This document shows positions 1 to 4,818 of a stretch of 5,934 bases of DNA, piece after piece. The DNA comes from Verrucomicrobiota bacterium. GTDB lineage: Bacteria; Verrucomicrobiota; Verrucomicrobiia; Verrucomicrobiales; Verrucomicrobiaceae. The position numbers were made by a program, and so were the translations under genes. The notes below the pieces were generated by a model. It searched no databases and was not told the DNA's origin. It worked only from the letters and a program-made list of their open reading frames with translations. Positions within the stretch are counted from its first letter, which is position 1, and each line of letters begins with the position of its first letter. Location: NCBI GenBank assembly GCA_023429545.1, contig JAEYUU010000646.1, forward strand, positions 1 through 5,934, given 5' to 3'.

Positions 1-453
1 ATGATAAGGAGGGGGCACGGCGCTGCCGTCATCCTGCAGCCTGACGCGCCGGGGTCCCAGCAGACCCAGATGCATCCACACGGATGAGGAGCCTGGGCCG
101 CCGTTGAATGAAAACGTCACCGGGCGCTGCGAAAGGTCATTCAAGCCGTCCTTTGTATAAGCAATGTAGAATATCTCCGCCGTGGTTTTCCCTTCGGCAT
201 CTTTCAGCGGCAACGTTCCCGCGGTGGCAACGTATTCCATCATCTGACCGCCCAGCGTGATTGCGTGCTTGGTGGATGATGGCTTGGGCAATTCGCGTCC
301 CTTTAATCCGGGCTTCTCCTTGTCGGCATCTTTTTCTCCTTCGCCCGGCTTGCTGGATTCCTCGGTCTTTCGCGACGGGTCACCCTTCACCTCGGCTTTC
401 AGGCATGTGGAGAAAACAACCAGTGAACAGAAAAGAAGCACGCGAATCTTCAT
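1..453 (-). CDS. Secreted serine carboxypeptidase-like protein (peptidase S10 family), N-terminal part, cut by left edge
   Basis: The minus-strand frame from an ATG at 453 stays open for 151 codons and runs off the left edge without a stop. Residues 1-20 look like a Sec signal peptide: Lys2/Arg4, a hydrophobic core, and a possible cleavage after Leu-Lys-Ala at 18-20. Residues 21-60 are a Lys/Glu/Pro-rich, probably disordered linker. From about residue 62 the sequence resembles bacterial S10 proteins: a strand pair around GGQMMEY and EIFYIAYTKDG, then PVTFSFNGGPGSSSVWMHLG (residues 111-130). GGPGSSS (118-124) matches the S10 oxyanion-hole motif GGPGCSS. The catalytic Ser (GESYAG-type motif), Asp and His would lie beyond the window. 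By family knowledge it would cleave C-terminal residues from peptides in the periplasm or outside the cell. An in-frame ATG at 462 would add three residues; neither start has a clear Shine-Dalgarno sequence. It is divergent from the AT-hook gene. The family call is firm; the substrate is unknown. Confidence 0.88.
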   Translation of the reverse strand, partial: MKIRVLLFCSLVVFSTCLKAEVKGDPSRKTEESSKPGEGEKDADKEKPGLKGRELPKPSSTKHAITLGGQMMEYVATAGTLPLKDAEGKTTAEIFYIAYTKDGLNDLSQRPVTFSFNGGPGSSSVWMHLGLLGPRRVRLQDDGSAVPPPYH

Positions 454-497
454 GTGAACCATGCTCACTGCCCACGGCAAAAATGCAATGCATTCCT

Positions 498-518
498 TAT
501 GCGTTGCAGGATCGCATA
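498..518. repeat. Inverted repeat TATGCG-N9-CGCATA
   Basis: A perfect 6-base inverted repeat: TATGCG at 498-503 and CGCATA at 513-518, separated by 9 bases. The half-site centres are 15 bases apart. It lies near the middle of the divergent intergenic region and is not followed by a T-run, so an operator for a dimeric regulator is more plausible than a terminator. A 6-base arm can occur by chance, so function is unproven. Confidence 0.35.
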
Positions 519-527
519 TGCTGGAAT

Positions 528-541
528 CCCTTGTCAAAGGG
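528..541. repeat. Inverted repeat CCCTT-N4-AAGGG overlapping TTGTCA/TTGACA
   Basis: A perfect 5-base inverted repeat with a 4-base centre (CCCTT, GTCA, AAGGG). It covers the only good -35-like hexamers of the divergent region, on both strands. A protein bound here could affect transcription in both directions. The arms are short and chance is a real alternative. Confidence 0.3.
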
Positions 542-564
542 GAAACTTCTGCTATGCAGGCGTT

Positions 565-1020
565 ATGTTCCTTAACCTAGATCCCCTCAAGAGCGACCTG
601 ACCAAACTCGCTGGAATACTGAACCAGTTCAAAAGCGAACTCGTGCAGACGAAGTTGGTTGAGATGTTTTTCTCCGGCGCCAGTGTCGCGCCCGCGGCCT
701 CCGAAGCACCCCGCCGCAAGGGAAGACCTCCTGGTTCTGGCAAGAACAAAGTCGCTGCCGCTGCTCCTGCCGCCAAAGCGGCTGGGAAGCGCAAGCCCCG
801 CGGGAAGATGGGTGCCACCGGTGCGCTCAATGCTCTGATCAAGCAGGGATATTTCAAAACACGCCGCACCATCGCTGAAGTCGTTGATGCCTGTGATTCC
901 AAGGTTGGCGTGACCATCAAGGTGACAAACCTCTCGGGTCCTCTCGCGCGCTTCGTTCAGGAAGGCCGTCTCCACCGCGCGAAGAACAAGGAAGACAAGT
1001 TCGAATACTGGGCCAAATAG
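565..1020 (+). CDS. Small basic AT-hook / histone H1-like protein with winged-helix-like C-terminus
   Basis: A 151-residue protein that I cannot assign to a named family. Residues 5-36 form a probable amphipathic helix or short coiled coil (LDPLKSDLTKLAGILNQFKS), possibly for oligomerisation. Residues 50-57 (RRKGRPPG) carry the Gly-Arg-Pro core of an AT-hook, which binds the minor groove of AT-rich DNA. Residues 60-82 are a Lys/Ala/Pro-rich linker like a histone H1 tail, with a second basic cluster KRKPRGK (75-81). Residues 86-149 look like a small helix-turn-helix or winged-helix domain: helices around ALNALIKQGYF and TIAEVVDACDS, a possible recognition helix near LSGPLARFVQEGRL, and a hairpin ending FEYW. 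The inferred role is a nucleoid-associated or regulatory DNA-binding protein. I chose the ATG at 565, which has a weak AGG 4 bases upstream. The upstream in-frame ATG at 454 directly abuts the divergent start, would leave no promoter space and adds a Cys-rich, atypical N-terminus. Coding is secure; function is inferred. Confidence 0.82.
   Translation: MFLNLDPLKSDLTKLAGILNQFKSELVQTKLVEMFFSGASVAPAASEAPRRKGRPPGSGKNKVAAAAPAAKAAGKRKPRGKMGATGALNALIKQGYFKTRRTIAEVVDACDSKVGVTIKVTNLSGPLARFVQEGRLHRAKNKEDKFEYWAK
712..735 (+). other. AT-hook-like motif coding segment
   Basis: Encodes RRKGRPPG (residues 50-57 of the small basic protein). A Gly-Arg-Pro core flanked by Arg/Lys is the known AT-hook pattern for minor-groove binding. 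It stands at the start of the basic linker that joins the N-terminal helix to the winged-helix-like region. Confidence 0.6.
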
Positions 1021-1025
1021 CCCGC

Positions 1026-1045
1026 TGGCAGGCATGTACCTGCCA
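1026..1045 (+). terminator. Terminator-like hairpin after the AT-hook gene
   Basis: A perfect 7-base stem, TGGCAGG (1026-1032) and CCTGCCA (1039-1045), with a 6-base loop, begins 5 bases after the stop codon at 1018-1020. No T-run follows, so it is not a standard intrinsic terminator. It may slow or end transcription, or protect the 3' end of the mRNA. It lies directly in front of the possible ATG at 1050, which makes that start less attractive. Confidence 0.4.
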
Positions 1046-1085
1046 CTGCATGCAAGAAATCCTGCGCTGGCGGTGTGATGTTCTC

Positions 1086-2528
1086 ATGCCGCCTTTTCGC
1101 GCACTCTTCCTTCTGATATCTGCCGCCTGTAGCGTTGGGGCATTTCTCCCGCACGCGGACGCTGCCACGGCTTCGCCAGTTCCCCCGGCACGGAGCATCC
1201 ATGTGGATCCTGCGCAGGGTAATGACGCCCAGGACGGGCAGACGCATCCCGTGCGAACCATCGCACGTGCCATGAGACTTGCCCGGGCGGGGGATACCAT
1301 ACATCTCACTCCAACCACGTACTATGAGAGCGCGGACTTTACTGGCAAGCATGGCGAGCCTGAACGACCCATCACTTTGGATGGACACGGAGCCATTCTG
1401 GATGGCAGCGACCCTGTGGATTTAATGGCGTGGGAGGCTCTGGGTGACGGCCTCTTTCGAAAGGTGAAGCTGATGCCCCGCATGGACGATGCCATTTTAT
1501 CCCGCTGGTTTTTCCTGTGGAATAATAGGGCAAATCGCATGGGTCGATGTTCAAAAGGCCCCAGCGCACTCCTCAAGAAACCCACGGAACTCGCACCGGA
1601 AGAGTGGACTTACGTCAAAGAAGAAGATGCCTTTTATCTGAAGCTGCCTCCCGGGACCTCCCCCAATTCAGCGAATATTCGTTATCCGCTGCGAAGTAGC
1701 GGTGTCGTATATTCGCGAGAGGGATCGCATCTGGTCGTCCGGAATATCACTGCCACTCATGTATATAATGACGGGTTCAATATCCACGGCGCCCAGCGAA
1801 GCCTCGTTTTCCAGAACATCGCCGCCATCGAATGCGGGGACGATGGTTTCAGCGCCCATGAGGACGCGGAATGCAGCATTGATGGCTTCGTGAGCATCGG
1901 CAACGCCACCGGGCTGTGTGACACCGGGACCAGCCGCACGTTTTACAAGAACGTGTACATGAGGGACTGCGTGGGCTTTGACCTGTATTTCATCGGACTG
2001 GAGCACTCGCTGGAAAATGCGCTGATCGAAAGCAGCGCGGCCCGCGCATTTCATCTCGATGGAGGCCGCCTCACTGACGGTCAGACCTGCACGCTGCGCA
2101 TGCGCAACGTTTCGCTGGAACGCGTGGGTGGCGGCGCAAACGAAGTGCGCGTGGGACGTGCCGGCGCGCTTGATGCAGAACGATGCACCATCTCGAACCT
2201 CAACATCCAGGTCACGCCGGGTGGCAGTGCAAGCATCCGGCATTCCCTTGTCACGGGGACTCCCAAGCCCGAAATCATCCTCTGGACCAACTCCCTCTGG
2301 CGCGGTGAGGAGAATGTCTACGACGTCACCTCCCTGCGGATCGGTCAGCAGAGCTTCCCGGCGGAGAAGTTGGAGGATTTCCGCAGGCTGATGGGAGGGG
2401 AGACAGGCTCAAGAGCCGGGACCGGGACTGCGCCCGAGACAACCGCTGGCATCGGCGCTGATCTGCCCGCCCTCCAATCTCTCCGCCCCAAAGCAGCCAC
2501 CGTAGATCCTTCCCCGACTTCTCTTTGA
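1086..2528 (+). CDS. Secreted right-handed parallel beta-helix protein
   Basis: A 480-residue exported protein. Residues 1-26 form a signal peptide: Arg5, hydrophobic core ALFLLISAACSVGAFL, and an Ala-Asp-Ala cleavage site at 24-26. Residues 37-75 (IHVDPAQGNDAQDG, then PVRTIARAM and AGDTIHL) match the conserved N-terminal cap of pectate-lyase-like or DUF1565-type beta-helix proteins, where a run of Gly/Asp/Asn is followed by a helix and 'GDTI'. From about residue 215 there are repeated short strands with Asn, Gly and Asp turns (VVRNITATHVYNDGFNIHG, VFQNIAAIECGDDGFSAHE), typical of beta-helix coils. The end is Pro/Thr/Ala-rich. Such proteins often bind or cleave polysaccharides, but no catalytic residues can be assigned. 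The ATG at 1086 puts the signal peptide at the N-terminus; an in-frame ATG at 1050 would add 12 residues and sits against the hairpin. The gene ends 56 bases before the phosphatase gene, so co-transcription is likely. Confidence 0.82.
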   Translation: MPPFRALFLLISAACSVGAFLPHADAATASPVPPARSIHVDPAQGNDAQDGQTHPVRTIARAMRLARAGDTIHLTPTTYYESADFTGKHGEPERPITLDGHGAILDGSDPVDLMAWEALGDGLFRKVKLMPRMDDAILSRWFFLWNNRANRMGRCSKGPSALLKKPTELAPEEWTYVKEEDAFYLKLPPGTSPNSANIRYPLRSSGVVYSREGSHLVVRNITATHVYNDGFNIHGAQRSLVFQNIAAIECGDDGFSAHEDAECSIDGFVSIGNATGLCDTGTSRTFYKNVYMRDCVGFDLYFIGLEHSLENALIESSAARAFHLDGGRLTDGQTCTLRMRNVSLERVGGGANEVRVGRAGALDAERCTISNLNIQVTPGGSASIRHSLVTGTPKPEIILWTNSLWRGEENVYDVTSLRIGQQSFPAEKLEDFRRLMGGETGSRAGTGTAPETTAGIGADLPALQSLRPKAATVDPSPTSL

Positions 2529-2584
2529 GTTTCGTTCCAACTTTCTTGCCCGATGCAACCACTTGTGGCAACGTCTGCCCCAGC

Positions 2585-4030
2585 ATGACGGGATGGATTG
2601 TCGCGGTGGTGCTTCTGCTGGCGGGCGCAGGGGTGTCATTGCTGCTGTACAGGAGTCTGGCCCGTGAGCGCGTCGCGATCCGTCTATTCAAAGAGGGGGA
2701 CACCCGGCGTGCCTCCCGCAGAAAGAGGGTGTTTGATGTGCTCCAGGTCCTGGGAGACGCGATCCAGAGCGGCCAGCCGGAGAGCACTCTTCACCGGCTG
2801 ATCACTCAAGGCGCGGCCACCGTGGTGGAAGCCGAGGGCGCCGTGCTCTATCTGCTGGATGAGAAGTCCGGGGTACTGGTGCCCCGTCACTGTACCCGGG
2901 ACTGCCCTCCTCTCATTGCCCTCCCCGAGCGCATCGTCAATCAAGCCAAGACCAATGCTGGCACTCTCCCCAGCTTTCTCCGACTGCACAGCATCAAACC
3001 GGGCGAGGGAGTCGTGGGCTCCGTCTTCAGCAAACTGAAGGAGGAGAATGTTCCCGACCTGCGTCAACACCCTGATTTCGATGGCAAGGCCAATCCCTTC
3101 CAGCAGCACGTGGCGGCCCTGATGGCCCCCTTGAAGCATGGCGTTCGCGGGCTTGGCGTCCTGGCCGCCGCTTCGGAGCGCACCAAGGCCTTCTCCCCGC
3201 ATGAGCTGGAAATGTTTGATGCTCTGGCGGAGCAGTGCGGCTTCGCCTTGGGGAATGCCCACGCCCACCAGGAGGCCGGAGCCAAACGCAAGCTGGAAGG
3301 TGAGTTGCGCAATGCCAGCGAGATCCAGCGCATCCTGCTGCCGGAGAAAGCGCCAAATACCGCCGGCTGGGAGATGGCCGCGCGCAACGTGCCTGCCCGC
3401 CTTGTCAGCGGGGACTACTACGACTTCGTTCCCGTCGGTGGCACGCATGTCGGCGTCGCCATCGCGGATGTCTGCGGGAAAGGGATTCCGGCCGCCCTCA
3501 TCACGGCCATGTGCCGCAGCGTCCTGCGCTCCAACGCACGGGAAACTCTCAGCCCGGCCACCGTGCTCGCCGCCGTGAACCGCAATCTCTTCCCGGACAT
3601 TCGGGAGGACATGTTTATCACGGTCTCCTACGCCGTGCTCGCAGAAGACGGCAGTTCCATTTCCCTCGCCAGGGCCGGTCACACCCCGCCGCTCGTCTGG
3701 CGGAAGAGCACCGGCAAGGTGGATGTCATTTCCGCTCCAGGTGTCGCCGTTGGGGTGGACAAGGGCAGCGTCTTCGAGCGCATCACCAAGGACGTGCCCA
3801 TCCCCATGGAGAGCGGCGATGTCCTGCTGCTCTACACTGACGGCGTAAACGAGGCAGTGGATCACAAGGAACTCGAGTTCGGTGAAGAACGCATCAAAAC
3901 GATCTTCGCCCTCGCCGCTCCGAATGGTGCCGAGGCCGTGGTGACCGCCCTCTGCGATGCGGTGCGCAAGTTCATTGGCGGCGAGCCCCAATCTGACGAC
4001 ATCACCCTGGTGGTCGTCCGGAAGAAATAG
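2585..4030 (+). CDS. Membrane-anchored GAF-domain SpoIIE/RsbU-type serine phosphatase
   Basis: A 481-residue protein in three parts. Residues 3-22 (GWIVAVVLLLAGAGVSLLLY) are a transmembrane helix followed by Arg-rich sequence, so the rest should be cytoplasmic. Residues about 50-226 are a GAF sensor domain (AEGAVLYLLDEKSGVLVPR, KPGEGVVGSVF, APLKHGVRGLGVLAAA, then a helix to the linker). Residues 235-255 are the usual linker helix (LEGELRNASEIQRILLPEKA). Residues about 265-480 are the PP2C-like SpoIIE domain. Its metal-binding acidic residues are all present: GDYYD (276-280), ADVCGKG (294-300), YTDG (417-420) and SDD (470-472). By family knowledge it removes phosphate from Ser/Thr of anti-sigma-factor antagonists (SpoIIAA/RsbV type), with GAF-ligand control. 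The substrate is not in the window. I chose the ATG at 2585 because it starts right at the membrane helix; a TTG at 2525 overlapping the previous stop would add 20 residues. Neither has a good Shine-Dalgarno sequence. grpE begins 133 bases downstream. Confidence 0.88.
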   Translation: MTGWIVAVVLLLAGAGVSLLLYRSLARERVAIRLFKEGDTRRASRRKRVFDVLQVLGDAIQSGQPESTLHRLITQGAATVVEAEGAVLYLLDEKSGVLVPRHCTRDCPPLIALPERIVNQAKTNAGTLPSFLRLHSIKPGEGVVGSVFSKLKEENVPDLRQHPDFDGKANPFQQHVAALMAPLKHGVRGLGVLAAASERTKAFSPHELEMFDALAEQCGFALGNAHAHQEAGAKRKLEGELRNASEIQRILLPEKAPNTAGWEMAARNVPARLVSGDYYDFVPVGGTHVGVAIADVCGKGIPAALITAMCRSVLRSNARETLSPATVLAAVNRNLFPDIREDMFITVSYAVLAEDGSSISLARAGHTPPLVWRKSTGKVDVISAPGVAVGVDKGSVFERITKDVPIPMESGDVLLLYTDGVNEAVDHKELEFGEERIKTIFALAAPNGAEAVVTALCDAVRKFIGGEPQSDDITLVVVRKK

Positions 4031-4060
4031 GGCCTCGCGTCACTGCGCACAGGCGGGAGA

Positions 4061-4088
4061 GCCGGGAACTGCGTCCAACACCCCCGGC
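4061..4088 (+). terminator. Weak hairpin after the phosphatase gene
   Basis: GCCGGG (4061-4066) pairs perfectly with CCCGGC (4083-4088) around a 16-base loop, 30 bases after the phosphatase stop. There is no T-run and the loop is large. It could be a factor-assisted end of the upstream transcript, placed just before the proposed grpE promoter, or it could be chance in GC-rich sequence. Confidence 0.22.
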
Positions 4089-4097
4089 ATGGCGAAC

Positions 4098-4126
4098 TTG
4101 CCACAGGCCCCCTTCCCATGCATAGT
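4098..4126 (+). promoter_or_regulatory. Possible sigma-70-like promoter for grpE-dnaJ
   Basis: TTGCCA (4098-4103, five of six matches to TTGACA) and CATAGT (4121-4126, four of six to TATAAT) are separated by the ideal 17 bases. Transcription would start near 4133, leaving a leader of about 30 bases before the grpE ATG. CTTGCCA followed by CCCATGCAT also loosely resembles a heat-shock sigma-32 promoter (CTTGAA and CCCCAT), but the gap is shorter than usual. No CIRCE operator is present. Confidence 0.38.
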
Positions 4127-4147
4127 TCCTGCCCCTTTCCCCCACCC

Positions 4148-4158
4148 TTTTCCCACTC
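4148..4158 (+). promoter_or_regulatory. Pyrimidine-rich leader motif TTTTCCCACTC before grpE
   Basis: This string lies 5 bases before the grpE ATG, at the end of a nearly pure pyrimidine tract that begins around 4127. No Shine-Dalgarno sequence is present. Almost the same string (TTTTCCACTC) stands before dnaJ. It may be a shared translation or RNA-binding element; function is inferred only from position and similarity. Confidence 0.3.
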
Positions 4159-4163
4159 GAAAA

Positions 4164-4703
4164 ATGAATCACAGCGTCGACGACACCGAAGCTCCTGCCG
4201 AGCAACCCCTTGAAGAGCCTTTTGTGGAAGGCGCCAAGTCAGATGCGTCTGCTTCACTGACCGCAGAAGTCGAGAAATGGAAGGACCTTGCCCTACGCAC
4301 GGCTGCGGAGCTCGACAACTTCCGCAAACGGTCCGCGCGAGACATGCAGGACGCCCGCTCCTACGCCAATGCTGACCTGCTGCGCGGGCTGCTGCCCGTG
4401 CTCGACACCTTCGAAATGGGCCTCGAAGCCGCCCGGATTGAGAGCGAGCAAAGCATTGTGTTCCAGGGCCTTAAGATGGTGCAGGGCATGTTCAGCAATC
4501 TGCTGCGCGAGTTCGGCGTGGAAGAGGTGCCCGCCCAAGGACAGGCCTTCAATCCCAACCTCCACGAGGCTCTCAGCCAAGAAGCCAGTGACTCCGTGGC
4601 GGAAGGCACTATCGTCCGGGTGCAGCGCCGGGGGTACAAGCTCAAGGACCGTCTCCTCCGCCCGGCCAATGTCGTGGTCTCCAGCGGACCTGCGGGTGCG
4701 TAA
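4164..4703 (+). CDS. grpE: GrpE, nucleotide-exchange factor for DnaK
   Basis: A 179-residue cytoplasmic co-chaperone that speeds ADP release from DnaK (Hsp70) and so drives its substrate-release step. Residues 1-30 are an acidic disordered tail. Residues 33-65 are the long helix of the GrpE dimer, with the family pattern AELDNFRKRSARD (48-60). Residues 68-118 form the helical bundle (LLRGLLPVLDTFEMGLEAA). Residues 119-173 are the beta-domain that contacts DnaK, with the signature segments FNPNLHEAL (129-137), GTIVRVQRRGYKL (148-160) and RLLRPANVVV (163-172). The length is normal for the family. The ATG at 4164 is the natural start; longer in-frame openings upstream give Pro-rich sequence unlike GrpE. 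No Shine-Dalgarno sequence is seen. dnaJ follows after 115 bases on the same strand, the usual partner, whereas dnaK is not in view. Confidence 0.96.
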   Translation: MNHSVDDTEAPAEQPLEEPFVEGAKSDASASLTAEVEKWKDLALRTAAELDNFRKRSARDMQDARSYANADLLRGLLPVLDTFEMGLEAARIESEQSIVFQGLKMVQGMFSNLLREFGVEEVPAQGQAFNPNLHEALSQEASDSVAEGTIVRVQRRGYKLKDRLLRPANVVVSSGPAGA

Positions 4704-4736
4704 TCTTGCATTCCCTGCGAGATGTTGAGGATTGGC

Positions 4737-4764
4737 GTGCCTGGCGCATCCCTCTGCCCGGCAC
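4737..4764 (+). other. Imperfect hairpin between grpE and dnaJ
   Basis: GTGCC-T-GG (4737-4744) can pair with CC-C-GGCAC (4757-4764), giving a 7-pair stem with one mismatch and a 12-base loop. No T-run follows. In a grpE-dnaJ transcript it could act as a processing or partial-termination point; chance is also plausible. Confidence 0.2.
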
Positions 4765-4806
4765 CCTCCCGCACCACCAGTCCTCCCACATCAGCCCAGA
4801 CAGAAA

Positions 4807-4816
4807 TTTTCCACTC
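4807..4816 (+). promoter_or_regulatory. Pyrimidine-rich leader motif TTTTCCACTC before dnaJ
   Basis: It lies 2 bases before the dnaJ ATG and repeats, with one C fewer, the string found before grpE. The dnaJ start has no Shine-Dalgarno sequence, so this conserved string is the only noticeable start-proximal element. Its role is inferred. Confidence 0.3.
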
Positions 4817-4818
4817 AC

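Larger units (their letters stand above)
454..564. promoter_or_regulatory. Divergent intergenic region with two inverted repeats
   Basis: These 111 bases separate two divergent start codons, so promoters for both genes should lie here. The plus strand has TTGTCA at 531-536 and TATGCA at 553-558, 16 bases apart, which is a weak sigma-70-like pair. If it were used, transcription would begin close to the ATG at 565, giving a nearly leaderless mRNA. On the minus strand TTGACA is read across 536-531, but no -10 box lies at proper spacing. Two inverted repeats (498-518 and 528-541) overlap these elements and could be operator sites. Promoter positions are tentative. Confidence 0.4.

Noticed and set aside
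454..564. N-terminal extension of the AT-hook protein from the ATG at 454
   Set aside because: It would add 37 Cys-rich residues of unlike composition and directly abuts the divergent peptidase start, leaving no space for promoters.
1668..2243. Minus-strand open frame of 191 codons opposite the beta-helix gene
   Set aside because: No domain or signal is seen, and the plus strand has a signal peptide and beta-helix pattern in the same region.
2684..3991. Long open frame on the minus strand opposite the phosphatase gene (435 codons)
   Set aside because: It lies wholly within a well-supported GAF/SpoIIE coding gene, shows no recognisable domain, and is the expected antisense shadow of GC-rich codon use.
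4148..4158. ACTC-containing string before grpE as a CIRCE half-site
   Set aside because: CIRCE needs TTAGCACTC and a matching GAGTGCTAA after 9 bases; neither the full first arm nor the second arm is present.
4293..4580. Minus-strand open frame within grpE
   Set aside because: Shadow of a secure grpE coding region, with no independent evidence.
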